NCBI GenBank assembly: GCA_934256595.1
Contig: CAKQOW010000005.1
Span: 6,131-70,130 of the forward strand
Origin: an uncultured Clostridia bacterium
GTDB lineage: Bacteria > Bacillota > Clostridia > Peptostreptococcales > Anaerovoracaceae
Length of the DNA stretch: 64,000 nt
Reading direction: 5' to 3'
Part shown: piece after piece, positions 7,569 to 16,662 of the stretch
Layout: every line of letters starts with the position of its first letter
Numbering within the stretch: position 1 is the first letter of the stretch
Made by a program: the position numbers and the translations under genes
The notes under the pieces: generated by a model
Told to the model about the DNA's origin: nothing
Database searches by the model: none
Seen by the model: the letters and a program-made list of their open reading frames with translations, nothing else

Positions 7569-9704
7569 TTATATATACACGCAGTTTATATATTCACTGC
7601 TTCGCTTATCCGGCATTTTCACTCTGCCTTTTGAGAGTATGATTGATTTGTCTCCGGCATCATTTCTTATGACTCTGTAGGTTTCGCCCTTTCTGTCTGT
7701 AAGGCTTCTTCCCCGTATTATATGTTCGCTGACCATAAGCGGCAGATTGCCCTCACCCTTTTCGAGGCTTTCCAGTGAAAGGGCGGAGGCTGCTACTCCA
7801 AGTTTTTTCAGAAGCGCGTCAGTATATCTGTTATATACATTAAGGCCGTAGCCTCCGTATACTGCAATTCCTCTCGATACAAACACCTCTATCCAGCACA
7901 GGTTTCCGATCATTATGCCGTTTGCTCTTACGGCCTCGCATATGCTGTCAATATTACTTTCTATATATTCATCTTCTCTGCCCTTTGAAATGTTGCTGAT
8001 ATATGGTATTACCTGATAATTGTCGCCGAGTTTTTCATCTATACTTTCTCTGTTTTTCATATAGCTTATTAATGGCAGAAATATGCTGAGTCTGCCGTCA
8101 TGCTGCTGTAAGAGCCGCGCAAATTCTCTGCCCTCAATACCCTTTATATCCGTTACATATATGCCTGTCATTTCTGTTTTTCCACCGGCAGGAAGCTCCG
8201 GCGTTAAGATTTCCCGCTTTGCCCTGCCTCTGCCTTTGATTTCCTGCAGGGCTTCGAGAGCATGTCTTCTCATTGCGTTAATCGCGGACACAGGCACAGA
8301 AATATCACTTTCAATACTGCACTCTGTTTCGGCTGCTTCAAAAGGTGTGTTTCCTGTCTTGCCAAGCTGTTTTCTTACCGTATCCTCATCAAGAGGTCTG
8401 TTTACAGCTCTTTCGCATACAGCATCTCCTGTGATTTCAGCCTTAAAATCGCCGTCTTCTGCAAGCAGCTTCGGATAGCTGCCGTATTCAGCAGTGAAAG
8501 TAAAGCTTACAGGAACCTTTCTTAAAAACCTGCCCTCTTCAAAGGTTTTGCGAAGAGCTTTAAGCTGGGCGCTGCTGCTGGTTCTGTAGACATCAGCCCC
8601 TTTGCTTACATAGCCTTTAAAATCTCCGATATCCAGCTTGCCTCTGCCTGCTTCTTTAATATATGTGACTATGTTTCCGGTGATTTCCCTGCCGTGTATT
8701 TCAATACCGTCACCGTTTGCTATATCCTCATTTGTCTTTATTCTCACTATCTGTCCGTTCTTCTCAAGAACTCTGCCTATATATACACCTCTGTGCTTTG
8801 GTATATCTCCCGATAGAAATTCCCTGCCCGGATTTTTATCAAGATAGCCTTGTGTAAATCCGCCTCTGCTAAATATCTGCTCGAGCGCTCTGCGGTCAGC
8901 CTCATCAACTGTGATGCTGCCGGTTTCATAATACATATTGAGATATTTTCTGTATATGGCTGTGACCTGCGCAACATACTCCGCAGATTTCATTCTGCCC
9001 TCTATCTTAAATGAGCTGACGCCTGCCTCTGCAAATTCACCCAGTCTGTCAACAGTGCACATATCCTTGGGGCTGAGATAATAGCCCTCTCTGCCGTCAA
9101 GGCTGTATCTGAGTCTGCATGGCTGCGCGCAGAGCCCTCTGTTGCCGCTTCTGCCGCCTATTATTCTGCTCATCTGACACTGCCCCGAATAGCAGAAGCA
9201 CATAGCTCCGTGAACAAACACCTCTATATCCGTGCCTGTATCTGACGCCTGCCTTATTTCCTCAAGGGACAGCTCTCTCGCAGGCACCACTCTCTCATAG
9301 CCAAGCTCTGCGGCTTTTTTAATTCCTCTGACGTTATATATGCTTGCCTGAGTTGAAAGGTGCAGCGGGAAGTCCGGCAGAGCCGCTCTGACAATGCTGC
9401 CAAAGCCTATATCCTGTATTATAAGGGCGTCTGCGCCCATTTCATAAAGCTCTCCGGCATATTGAAGCCCAGCCTCAAGCTCCTCGTCTTTGAACAGAGT
9501 ATTGACCGTAATATATACCTTAACATCTCTGATATGAGCATATTCTATGGCACGCTTCATCTCCTCTGCCGTAAAGTTATCTGCATTTATGCGGGCGTTA
9601 AAGCTGTGTCCGCCCATATATACCGCATCTGCGCCGTTTTCGACTGCGGCAATAAGCTGCTTCATACCTCCTGCCGGAGCAAGAAGCTCACATTTTGTTT
9701 TCAT
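7569..9704 (-). CDS. U32-family peptidase/hydroxylase-like protein with DUF3656 tail
   Basis: 711 residues. The N-terminal U32 TIM-barrel domain carries the signature GRSGNRGLCAQPCR together with CFCYSGQC, the Cys set that binds an Fe-S cluster in RlhA/TrhP-type RNA hydroxylases. The C-terminal half (about 380-700) resembles DUF3656, common in Firmicute U32 proteins. By homology with E. coli RlhA (23S rRNA C2501 hydroxylation) it may modify RNA rather than digest protein. Start ATG 9704 has AGGAACC upstream. Confidence 0.85.
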   Translation of the reverse strand: MKTKCELLAPAGGMKQLIAAVENGADAVYMGGHSFNARINADNFTAEEMKRAIEYAHIRDVKVYITVNTLFKDEELEAGLQYAGELYEMGADALIIQDIGFGSIVRAALPDFPLHLSTQASIYNVRGIKKAAELGYERVVPARELSLEEIRQASDTGTDIEVFVHGAMCFCYSGQCQMSRIIGGRSGNRGLCAQPCRLRYSLDGREGYYLSPKDMCTVDRLGEFAEAGVSSFKIEGRMKSAEYVAQVTAIYRKYLNMYYETGSITVDEADRRALEQIFSRGGFTQGYLDKNPGREFLSGDIPKHRGVYIGRVLEKNGQIVRIKTNEDIANGDGIEIHGREITGNIVTYIKEAGRGKLDIGDFKGYVSKGADVYRTSSSAQLKALRKTFEEGRFLRKVPVSFTFTAEYGSYPKLLAEDGDFKAEITGDAVCERAVNRPLDEDTVRKQLGKTGNTPFEAAETECSIESDISVPVSAINAMRRHALEALQEIKGRGRAKREILTPELPAGGKTEMTGIYVTDIKGIEGREFARLLQQHDGRLSIFLPLISYMKNRESIDEKLGDNYQVIPYISNISKGREDEYIESNIDSICEAVRANGIMIGNLCWIEVFVSRGIAVYGGYGLNVYNRYTDALLKKLGVAASALSLESLEKGEGNLPLMVSEHIIRGRSLTDRKGETYRVIRNDAGDKSIILSKGRVKMPDKRSSEYINCVYI

Positions 9705-9774
9705 TTCAGGTTCCTCTTGTAAATATTTCTTCTGTGTAAGTACATACTAACAATTATATAGGGAGGCTGCTGTT

Positions 9775-10926
9775 ATGTCAAAACTAAAGGAAATCATAAA
9801 AGATGAAAATTTCATAAGGCTCACCGTTTTTGTATCCTTTAATGCTCTGGTTTTGTATATTCTGTTTTTTGCCGTAAAAAACATAGGAAAAGCCGCAGCT
9901 CTTCTGCTTGCGGCACTGTCTGCCCTGCTGCATGCCCTGACTCCCGTAATTATAGGGATTGTTCTTGCATATATACTGGCGCCGCTTGTGGAATGGGTTT
10001 CCTCATATATTCATTTTTCAGCCTCCGACGATATAGTTACCGATGAAAAGCTGCGAAAAAGAGAAAGATATCTTGGTACGGCAATTTCTTTCATACTCAT
10101 TACCGCCGCTTTATCCGCCGTTATTTTCGGTCTTGTGTATCTTGTTTCGGGCAGCATCAGAAGTATGGATATAAATGCTGTGATAACCCGGCTTGATGAA
10201 AAACTGAAGCTGTGGATTGATTTCCTGCCGGGGAATTTCCTTTATGATAACTGGGTAAGGTTTTATTCAAAAGCCGAAAAGCTGCTCTCAGATATTGACG
10301 CTGCCTCTGTCACAAGAGTCTTTCTCGATGTATTTCTCGGAATTATAGCCTCTGTTTATCTGATTGCCGACAGGAATTTTTTTATCCGGCTCTGCCGCAA
10401 GCTGCTTCACATAACACTGCCGCAGAAAGCCTGCGCGGTAACTGTCGATATACTGCACGAAATAAATAATATAGTTTCAAGATTTCTGAGAGGGATATTC
10501 ATTGACAGTCTGCTGGTGGCGCTGCTTTCGGCTGCCGCTCTTTCTGTTACTGGCATCGACTTTGCCGTATTTATAGGTCTGCTTGCAGGCGTGTTCAATG
10601 TAATTCCGTATTTCGGTCCTCTTCTGGGTATGATACCCGCATTTATTTCCGGCATAATTTCAGGGGATATTATGAAAGGCATACTCGCCGTTATAATACT
10701 GTTTGCGGTGCAGCAGCTCGACTCGAATTTCATATATCCGAAAGTGGTGGGAAAATCAACAGGCCTAAAGCCTCTGTTTGTCCTTGCAGCCGTCTCCGCA
10801 GGCGGATATTTTGCAGGAATTGCCGGTATGATACTGTCTGTTCCCGCTGCAGGAATAATCAGCCTGTTTGTTACAAGATGGGCAATGAAAAAAGAAAAGC
10901 CTGCCGGAAAGGCAGACTCCTCGTAA
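9775..10926 (+). CDS. AI-2E family transporter (PerM-like)
   Basis: 383-residue inner membrane protein with about eight hydrophobic segments. It has the family's C-terminal block IPYFGPLLGMIPAFISG and YPKVVGKSTGLKP. The family is named for autoinducer-2 export, but many members export other solutes or ions, so the substrate is open. ATG 9775 follows a clear GGGAGG. It stands alone on the plus strand, divergent from the U32 gene. Confidence 0.9.
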   Translation: MSKLKEIIKDENFIRLTVFVSFNALVLYILFFAVKNIGKAAALLLAALSALLHALTPVIIGIVLAYILAPLVEWVSSYIHFSASDDIVTDEKLRKRERYLGTAISFILITAALSAVIFGLVYLVSGSIRSMDINAVITRLDEKLKLWIDFLPGNFLYDNWVRFYSKAEKLLSDIDAASVTRVFLDVFLGIIASVYLIADRNFFIRLCRKLLHITLPQKACAVTVDILHEINNIVSRFLRGIFIDSLLVALLSAAALSVTGIDFAVFIGLLAGVFNVIPYFGPLLGMIPAFISGIISGDIMKGILAVIILFAVQQLDSNFIYPKVVGKSTGLKPLFVLAAVSAGGYFAGIAGMILSVPAAGIISLFVTRWAMKKEKPAGKADSS

Positions 10927-10938
10927 AAATCTGGTGTG

Positions 10939-11355
10939 TTATGAATTAAGCCATTTGACCATACCTGCGCCCATTGTATCATTTGGTCTTGCCGTAAAGC
11001 CGAACTTTGCATAAAAGCCTTCATTTCCCGATGTGGCCATAAGGTTTATCATAATGCAGCTTCCGTCCTTTGCACGCTCCTCAAACCATTTGTTTATCTC
11101 TGTCAGCATGTGTCTGCCTATGCCTGATTTCTGATATTCGGGCAGCACCATCACATCGGCTATAAGATACATATATCCGCCGTCACCGATTATTCTTGCT
11201 GATCCTACGGCTTTGTCTCCGTCATAGGCTGCAATAACATACTCTGAATTATCAAGACCTCTCTGAGCCTGCTCCAAATCAAGCATCTTCCAGCCCACTG
11301 CGCCTCGCATTTCATTGTATTCCTTTACATCTATTGTATTGCTGTATGTTATCAT
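10939..11355 (-). CDS. GNAT-family N-acetyltransferase
   Basis: 138 residues with the acetyl-CoA binding loop VLPEYQKSGIGRHML (motif Q/R-x-x-G-x-G/A) and a late FYAKFGF motif, typical of GNAT enzymes. The substrate cannot be told. It converges on the AI-2E gene with 12 bases between stops. Confidence 0.88.
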   Translation of the reverse strand: MITYSNTIDVKEYNEMRGAVGWKMLDLEQAQRGLDNSEYVIAAYDGDKAVGSARIIGDGGYMYLIADVMVLPEYQKSGIGRHMLTEINKWFEERAKDGSCIMINLMATSGNEGFYAKFGFTARPNDTMGAGMVKWLNS

Positions 11356-11446
11356 AATTTTCTCCGTTTCAGTTCATCTGTAAGTCCTGTTGCATGCATC
11401 ATTATCTAAATATATTATAGCTGCAGAAGCCTTGAAATGAAATATA

Positions 11447-12355
11447 TTAATTTTTATCCTGCCGTTCTATATACGGATTGACGTGTACCATGCAGTGCTT
11501 GACATCAGGGAAATTTTTTTCGATTTCATTATGAACGCGCTCTGCTATGCCGTGAGCATCATAGAGGTTCAGATTCCCGTCTGCCGCAATCTCTATATCC
11601 GTATATATCTTTGCTCCGAAAATTCTCGTCTTGATATCATCAACCGCCAGCACACCCTCCTGCTGCTGCACAACCTCTCTCATTTTTTCAACGGTTTCAT
11701 CATCACAGGATTTGTCCGTAAGCTTGCCTACGGCCTCCATAAATATATCAACTGTGACTTTTAATATCATCACGCAGATTATGAGGCTGGCGATAGGGTC
11801 AAGCACCTGAAATCCAAGCCTTGCGCCGAGTATTCCCGCAAAGCTTCCCACCGATGACAGCACATCTGATCTGTGGTGCCACGCCTCTGCCATAAGGGCG
11901 CTTGAGTTTATCTTCTTTGCTCCGTTTCTGGTATACCAGAACATTGCTTCCTTTGATACTATTGAAACCACAGCTGCTATAAGGGCTATAAGGCCGGGAG
12001 TTTCAATGTTGTCATAGTTACCGTAAAGAACAGTTTTAACTCCCGAATATCCTATTCCAAGACCTACAGCACACAGCACTACCGAAAGTATAATCGCCGC
12101 GATACACTCTATTCTTTCGTGGCCGTACTGATGATCGTGGTCCGGGTCCTTAGCTGCTATTTTGACTCCCGCAATAACCACCATGCTGCTGAATACATCA
12201 GACAGCGAGTGTATGGCATCTGAAACCATAGCCGCGGATCTGCCGAAAATACCCGCAAAGAGCTTGAATGCGGCCAGCACAATGTTGCCGACCCCGCTTA
12301 CCACAGATATCTTAACTGCAATCTGTTCATTTGTCTTTGACTTATTCTCTCTCAT
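11447..12355 (-). CDS. Cation diffusion facilitator (CDF) metal exporter
   Basis: 302 residues with six membrane segments, exporting divalent metal in exchange for protons. The transmembrane metal site shows in DAIHSLSDV (helix II) and HHRSDVLSS (helix V), and the loop HDHQYGHERIE is His-rich. The C-terminal cytoplasmic domain contains DIEIAADGNL and ends with HCMVHVNP. Metal specificity (Zn, Fe, Mn, Co) is not decided by what I can see. ATG 12355 follows a GTGAT site; monocistronic. Confidence 0.93.
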   Translation of the reverse strand: MRENKSKTNEQIAVKISVVSGVGNIVLAAFKLFAGIFGRSAAMVSDAIHSLSDVFSSMVVIAGVKIAAKDPDHDHQYGHERIECIAAIILSVVLCAVGLGIGYSGVKTVLYGNYDNIETPGLIALIAAVVSIVSKEAMFWYTRNGAKKINSSALMAEAWHHRSDVLSSVGSFAGILGARLGFQVLDPIASLIICVMILKVTVDIFMEAVGKLTDKSCDDETVEKMREVVQQQEGVLAVDDIKTRIFGAKIYTDIEIAADGNLNLYDAHGIAERVHNEIEKNFPDVKHCMVHVNPYIERQDKN

Positions 12356-12423
12356 AAATTATCACCTTATCTATTCTATTCGCATCCCCTGAATTGTTAC
12401 TCTGCCGCAAATGGGGTTAGGTC

Positions 12424-12465
12424 ATAAAAAAACATCTGAGGGGACTGTATTGTCCCGCAGATGTT
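12424..12465 (-). terminator. Intrinsic terminator after the flavoprotein gene
   Basis: On the minus strand AACATCTG(C)GGGAC pairs with GTCCC(CT)CAGATGTT and a run of seven T follows. It ends the transcript of the 12537-13064 gene and insulates the CDF gene. Confidence 0.88.
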
Positions 12466-12536
12466 AATAATCTGTTGCCTTAAGCCCGGCTTTCACCTGA
12501 CAAAAATATTTTAATATATCACGCTGCCTGTGTCAA

Positions 12537-13064
12537 CTATTTTACCTTGTCTGTCAGCATTGCAATCTTTTTAAGGTCATTAGGTCTGTTGGCAAGGTCG
12601 TCTTTTTCTCCTGCACTTACAGGCTCATAAAATACCATATCCCAGTCAAGATAGTCTGCTATGCACCTGAATGTATCCTCTATAATCCTGTACTGAGGAC
12701 CCTCAAGTTCATCTTCGCCTATGGCAATAACGCCTATCTGCTTTTTCTGCGCCTTAAGCAGATTGCATCTTGCATACAGCTTATCTATTGCAAGTTTAAG
12801 CTGAGCTGTCATGCCCCACCAGTATACAGGTGTTGCAAAGAGAATGAAATCAGCCTCTTCAATCCTAGCTATCACTTCATTGGTATCATCTTTATCAATG
12901 CAGTTCCCCTCGTTCTGACAGAAAAGACAGGCTTTGCACGGCGCTATTTTTTTAGCCTTAAGATTTATGATTTCAAAATCATTATCCGCACCGCCCGTAA
13001 AAGCGTTAATGGCAGCCACTGTATTTCCCTGTCTGGGACTTCCGTTAAGTATTAATTTCTTCAT
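12537..13064 (-). CDS. Iron-sulfur flavoprotein / NADPH-dependent FMN reductase
   Basis: 175 residues with a flavodoxin-like fold: the FMN phosphate loop NGSPRQGNT near the N-terminus and the TPVYWWGMTAQLK motif. Between them is CKACLFCQNEGNC, the compact CX2CX2CX5C motif that binds a [4Fe-4S] cluster in Isf proteins. Such proteins pass electrons in anaerobes, for example for oxygen or ROS detoxification. It is divided from the SDR gene by about 80 bases and has its own terminator. Confidence 0.88.
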   Translation of the reverse strand: MKKLILNGSPRQGNTVAAINAFTGGADNDFEIINLKAKKIAPCKACLFCQNEGNCIDKDDTNEVIARIEEADFILFATPVYWWGMTAQLKLAIDKLYARCNLLKAQKKQIGVIAIGEDELEGPQYRIIEDTFRCIADYLDWDMVFYEPVSAGEKDDLANRPNDLKKIAMLTDKVK

Positions 13065-13143
13065 ACTGCTAACTCTCCTCTCATTTCTTAATCCTGCTGT
13101 TTATTATATACAAAGCGCAGGTTTAATACAATATCTCACCCTA

Positions 13144-13938
13144 TTATCCGCCATACATTCTGCCCACAATATACGACACCAGCCCTGCCGGCAGTATCTT
13201 GACAAGAACGCAAAACAGTCTGTACTTAAATCCTATCGTATATATCGGTCTTACTTTTCCTGCTGAAGCGACAGTCGCTATCAGGCGAGCCGCTTTTTCA
13301 GGCTTCATACCGTTTTGCTCATCGTGCTCCATTACCGCGACGCTCCTTGTAATCCTGCCGCTGTATATTTCATCGCCCGCATAAGATTTTTCTCTCGCGC
13401 CCGTAAAGCCTGTGCATATATCTCCCGGCTGCACTGCGCATACGCTTATTCCATACGGCCTTACCTCATTGATAAGCGCCATTGTGTATGAGTTTATCGC
13501 CGCCTTTGCCGCCGAATAATATGCCTGAAACGGTATTGCGACAGGCGCCGCCACCGAGCTTATATTTACTATCCTGCCAAAGCCCTGCCTGCGCATAACC
13601 GGTATCACCGCCCTGTTCATATTAACCATTCCGAAGAAATTAACGTCAAACTGTTTTTTTGCGTCAGCGGTTTCTGTAAACTCTACAGCGCCGGATATGC
13701 CAAATCCCGCATTGTTAATCAGCACATCAATCCTGCCTGCCTTGTCTATAATATATGAGACGGCTTCTTTGATACGCTCCTCATCAGTCACATCAGCGGA
13801 TATATGGTTTATACCTGCCGCACCCTCTCTGCGCCTGCTTATCTCAAAGACCTCATAGCCCTTTGCTTTCATTTCAAGAGCCGTACAAAGACCGATGCCC
13901 GATGTGCCGCCTGTAATTACACATATTTTCTGTTCCAT
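13144..13938 (-). CDS. Short-chain dehydrogenase/reductase
   Basis: 264-residue classical SDR: NAD(P) motif TGGTSGIG near residue 10, NNAG, the catalytic Ser in VNISSVA and the YSAAK motif. It follows the ABC permease by one base, so it is the last gene of the AbrB-ABC operon. Its extended substrate loop contains IPFQAYYSA. Substrate unknown. Confidence 0.92.
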   Translation of the reverse strand: MEQKICVITGGTSGIGLCTALEMKAKGYEVFEISRRREGAAGINHISADVTDEERIKEAVSYIIDKAGRIDVLINNAGFGISGAVEFTETADAKKQFDVNFFGMVNMNRAVIPVMRRQGFGRIVNISSVAAPVAIPFQAYYSAAKAAINSYTMALINEVRPYGISVCAVQPGDICTGFTGAREKSYAGDEIYSGRITRSVAVMEHDEQNGMKPEKAARLIATVASAGKVRPIYTIGFKYRLFCVLVKILPAGLVSYIVGRMYGG

Positions 13939-13939
13939 A

Positions 13940-14689
13940 TTATTTATTGTCCTTTACCATCATTTTTTTGAATGCAATAATCGCAAGCACAGACATTACA
14001 GCCGCATACGCAATATCTGTAGCAAGATACATTGCAAAGCCCTCATATTCACCGGCTACAGCCATTCTGCCCATACATGTTGCAGGATACCACGGCAGGA
14101 ATTTGCATACCGTTTCAAGGCTGCCCATTGTTTCAAGAGGCATCCACGCGCCGCCCAGCACCGCGCTTATAGTTATGATTGCGCTTGATACTCCTGGGGC
14201 CGACTTGTCCGACAGAATACTTCCAAACAGAATACCGATAGCCGTCATAACAACTATAATCGGAAAATCCACTGCAAAGTTAAGCAGCACACCGCCAAAG
14301 CTGAGGCTTACGCCTGTTGCCGCCGCAATTATGTATGAAACTATAACACATATGATTATCTGCATATATCCGAGAATAATTCCCGGAACACCATACCCTA
14401 TAATATAGTCTGAGGTTTTCATAGGTGATGAATAAAGCCTTGAAAGCAGTGAAGTGGTTCTGTCCTTGCTTACAAGTATAGCCATATAAAGCATTACAAA
14501 GGCAAATGCAAACACTATTATCCCCGGCATAAGAACATCTATATCAAACCAGTAGGCATCAGGGGTATAATGCCCTATAAGCTGAAACATTCCTATCATT
14601 GCAATGGGAAAAATAACGCAGAATATTATTCCCAGCGGGTCTCTCAATATCTCCTTTATATTTCTTGATGCAAAATTCCATGCTTTCAT
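13940..14689 (-). CDS. ABC-2 type permease
   Basis: 249 residues with six hydrophobic segments and the ABC-2 motif region LYSSPMKTSDYI. It is the membrane half of an exporter whose ATPase is encoded immediately upstream with overlapping ends at 14689. Family members export antibiotics, lipids or peptides; no substrate clue beyond the AbrB regulator and SDR in the operon. Confidence 0.92.
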   Translation of the reverse strand: MKAWNFASRNIKEILRDPLGIIFCVIFPIAMIGMFQLIGHYTPDAYWFDIDVLMPGIIVFAFAFVMLYMAILVSKDRTTSLLSRLYSSPMKTSDYIIGYGVPGIILGYMQIIICVIVSYIIAAATGVSLSFGGVLLNFAVDFPIIVVMTAIGILFGSILSDKSAPGVSSAIITISAVLGGAWMPLETMGSLETVCKFLPWYPATCMGRMAVAGEYEGFAMYLATDIAYAAVMSVLAIIAFKKMMVKDNK

Positions 14690-15414
14690 TACAGCTCACC
14701 TCCCACCAGTTTAACAAATGCATCTTCAAAACTCGCTGTTCCGGCTTTTTCAATAAGCCCCTGTGCGCTTCCGGAAGCTATAATCCGTCCGGCTTTCATA
14801 ATCGCTATATTGTCTGCAAGAGCCTCTGCCTCCTCCATATAGTGAGTTGTAAGTATTATTGTCTTGTGGCCTTTCAGTCCCTTTATTATCTTCCAGAGCT
14901 CTCTCCTTGCTATAACGTCAAGTCCCAGCGTAGGCTCGTCTAAAAACAGTATCTCGGGATCTGATATCAGCGCCATTGCAATGGAAAGTCTTCTCTGCCA
15001 GCCTCCCGAAAGTGTCTTTGCTCTCTGATTTATTATTTCCTCAAACTTAAACTCGGAAATTATCTCCTTAATCCTGTCTTTATCTTTAATCCCATATACC
15101 CCCGCTATAAATTCAAGGTTTTCCCTTACTGTCAGGTTGCCTGCAACTGCTGTTTCCTGCGGAGATACATTTACAATCTCCTTTACCTTATCCGGGCTGT
15201 TTACAACAGAACAGCCGTTAAGCAGCGCATCACCTGAGGTGGGAATACTAAGCGCCGTAAGCATTTTAATTGTGGTAGTCTTGCCTGCTCCGTTAATTCC
15301 AAGCAGCGCAAACAGCTCTCCATCCTTTATCGCAAGTGATATATTATCTACTGCCGTCCTGCTGCCAAACACCTTGGTCAGGCCTTTTATCTCTATGCCC
15401 CTTTTCTCACTCAT
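14689..15414 (-). CDS. ABC transporter ATP-binding protein
   Basis: 241 residues: Walker A GINGAGKTT, signature LSGGWQRRL, Walker B EILFLDEPTLGLD and H-loop LTTHYMEEAEAL, as in DrrA/CcmA-type exporter ATPases. I chose ATG 15414 because GGGAGG sits 8 bases upstream within the end of the AbrB-like gene. The two genes overlap by 8 bases. Confidence 0.95.
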   Translation of the reverse strand: MSEKRGIEIKGLTKVFGSRTAVDNISLAIKDGELFALLGINGAGKTTTIKMLTALSIPTSGDALLNGCSVVNSPDKVKEIVNVSPQETAVAGNLTVRENLEFIAGVYGIKDKDRIKEIISEFKFEEIINQRAKTLSGGWQRRLSIAMALISDPEILFLDEPTLGLDVIARRELWKIIKGLKGHKTIILTTHYMEEAEALADNIAIMKAGRIIASGSAQGLIEKAGTASFEDAFVKLVGGEL

Positions 15415-15625
15415 CGCTTTTGCCTCCCATTTTTTTAATTCCGTCAAAGATAAGGTCAGCCACCGACAGCTCCGTTATTGCAATGCCCTTCTCCTTGTCT
15501 GCAAGCAGAAGCACAGAGTCTCCGGGCTTTAAATCAAACATATCTCTTACGGCCTTGGGAATAACTATCTGGCCCTTTTCACCGATTTTAACCGGCTGCA
15601 TATATTTACCCTCAGGAAATTTCAT
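15407..15625 (-). CDS. AbrB/MazE-fold transcription regulator
   Basis: 72-residue swapped-hairpin AbrB domain protein: QPVKIGEKGQIVIPKAVRDMF is the family's DNA-binding loop-hinge helix, followed by LKPGDSVLLL. The ATG at 15625 lies 6 bases from a perfect GGAGGT. It is the first gene of the operon with the ABC exporter and SDR, and its promoter contains a palindrome over the -10 element, so autorepression is likely. Confidence 0.93.
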   Translation of the reverse strand: MKFPEGKYMQPVKIGEKGQIVIPKAVRDMFDLKPGDSVLLLADKEKGIAITELSVADLIFDGIKKMGGKSDE

Positions 15626-15660
15626 AGATTTACCTCCAGTTTTAAAAGTGTAACTTGTAT

Positions 15661-15694
15661 AACTAATTATACTTTTCACCCATACCTTTGTCAA
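15661..15694 (-). promoter_or_regulatory. Sigma-A promoter with palindromic operator for the AbrB-ABC-SDR operon
   Basis: The minus strand has TTGACA (15689-15694), a 17-base spacer and TATAAT (15666-15671). The -10 is buried in the inverted repeat GTATAA-TTAG-TTATAC, and on the plus strand GTGTAAC and GTATAAC repeat 9 bases apart. This is a good candidate binding site for the AbrB-like protein encoded just downstream. Confidence 0.85.
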
Positions 15695-15697
15695 GCA

Positions 15698-15757
15698 ATT
15701 AAAAACAGAGCCAGGCTTTGCTCTGCAGCATATCATTTGCTCTGCCTGGCTCTGTTT
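15698..15757 (-). terminator. Terminator overlapping the end of the zinc-ribbon gene
   Basis: A perfect 14-bp inverted repeat (AAACAGAGCCAGGC at 15744-15757 on the minus strand with its partner at 15703-15716), 27-base loop, then TTTTT. The first arm encodes the last residues of the gene at 15733-15915. It separates the leader-peptide genes from the AbrB promoter. Confidence 0.88.
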
Positions 15758-15915
15758 AAAATTTCAAGTTCTTTTTTCTCTCTGCATTTCCTGCATATCA
15801 TATCGGAAACTATATCATCGCTTTGCAAAAATCCTTCCCGCTTGTACTCTGCCTGTCTTGTTCCCATAATCCTGCCGCACTGCGGGCATATCACGTTTCT
15901 GGTTACTGTTATCAT
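15733..15915 (-). CDS. Small zinc-ribbon-like protein next to the Nif11 precursor
   Basis: 60 residues with CPQCG (about 10-14) and CRKC (about 41-44), a spacing that could form a zinc ribbon, and a basic C-terminus. It begins 9 bases after the Nif11-like gene; its ribosome binding site GAGG lies very close to the ATG, suggesting translation coupled to the gene before it. No family recognised. It could be an accessory of the precursor peptide or unrelated. Confidence 0.6.
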   Translation of the reverse strand: MITVTRNVICPQCGRIMGTRQAEYKREGFLQSDDIVSDMICRKCREKKELEILNRARQSK

Positions 15916-15924
15916 TACCTCGGA

Positions 15925-16305
15925 TTATCTGTTCCTGTCGTTATTGCACAGCCACAGTCCTTTTTCGTATGAGCAGTAGGAACATTCTCCGCAGATTCTG
16001 CTTATCCCGCATGAAGAACATATCTCACTCGAGCTTCTGCAATTGTCAGTTTCTTTACATCTCCAGCCGCCGCATCTGTTCATTACCGTTGTAATGAGTC
16101 TTCCGTCACCGTTGTGACATCCGCCGCCTGATACATTGTCAAGTTCTTCATCTGCAATTTCGCCTGTCTTACGGTTAAGCTGCTGCAGGTACGCATTTGC
16201 GCTCTCTTCAGTCAGCTCAATATTGTTTTTCTCAGCAACAGCTATCAGCTCTTCAACCGTTTTTGCCTCTTTCGCTTTTGCCATAAGTTCTTTGTTCATT
16301 TCCAT
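15925..16305 (-). CDS. Nif11-type RiPP precursor with ten-cysteine core
   Basis: 126 residues. The N-terminal about 60 residues match the Nif11-derived leader: KAKEAKTVEELIAVAEKN, IELTEESANAYLQQL, then ADEELDNVSGG, the double-glycine processing site. The region after the GG has ten Cys (including CSSC and CSYC) and would be the mature or modified core. I chose ATG 16305 because GAGGAGAG lies 5 bases upstream. Nif11 leaders feed lanthipeptide, thiazole or radical-SAM maturases, but none is encoded nearby. Confidence 0.82.
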   Translation of the reverse strand: MEMNKELMAKAKEAKTVEELIAVAEKNNIELTEESANAYLQQLNRKTGEIADEELDNVSGGGCHNGDGRLITTVMNRCGGWRCKETDNCRSSSEICSSCGISRICGECSYCSYEKGLWLCNNDRNR

Positions 16306-16359
16306 AATTTCTCTCCTCATATTAATTTTTTGCTGCGCAATCAAAAGCCAGTTTCCGAT

Positions 16360-16662
16360 TTAAAGTGCCCGTATAATATATTCCTCCGGCAGGCCGACTG
16401 CTCCCAGAGCCTCTGACTCTATCATATACTGCCACTTGCCCATCATATAGGTACTGTATGTAATTCTTCCGGTTTCCTTTGCCGAAGTTCCGTCAGCCTT
16501 GCCGTAGTAAAACTCAACGCGGTCTCCATTTTTGTAGCGACCCTGCGTATCACCGCCGCAGGTAACCTGTGCCATCTTGCCCCCGCTTACCTCTTTTAAA
16601 GCCTCATCATTCATTTCCGCCGCAGCATTCTTTGCCGCGTACATATCTTTTTCCTTTTTCAT
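16360..16662 (-). CDS. Double-glycine leader small protein
   Basis: 100 residues. The leader region ends NDEALKEVSGG at about residue 28, alike to the GG site of the Nif11 gene downstream. The body (about 72 residues) contains YKNGDRVEFYYG and MMGKWQYMIE, which resembles a small beta domain. Two cysteines at most. It precedes the Nif11-like gene by about 55 bases on the same strand. Likely exported by a peptidase-containing transporter encoded elsewhere; function unknown. Confidence 0.68.
   Translation of the reverse strand: MKKEKDMYAAKNAAAEMNDEALKEVSGGKMAQVTCGGDTQGRYKNGDRVEFYYGKADGTSAKETGRITYSTYMMGKWQYMIESEALGAVGLPEEYIIRAL

Noticed and set aside
12356..12536. Metal riboswitch before the CDF exporter
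   Set aside because: Only a terminator hairpin for the upstream gene is visible; no yybP-ykoY or NiCo motif.
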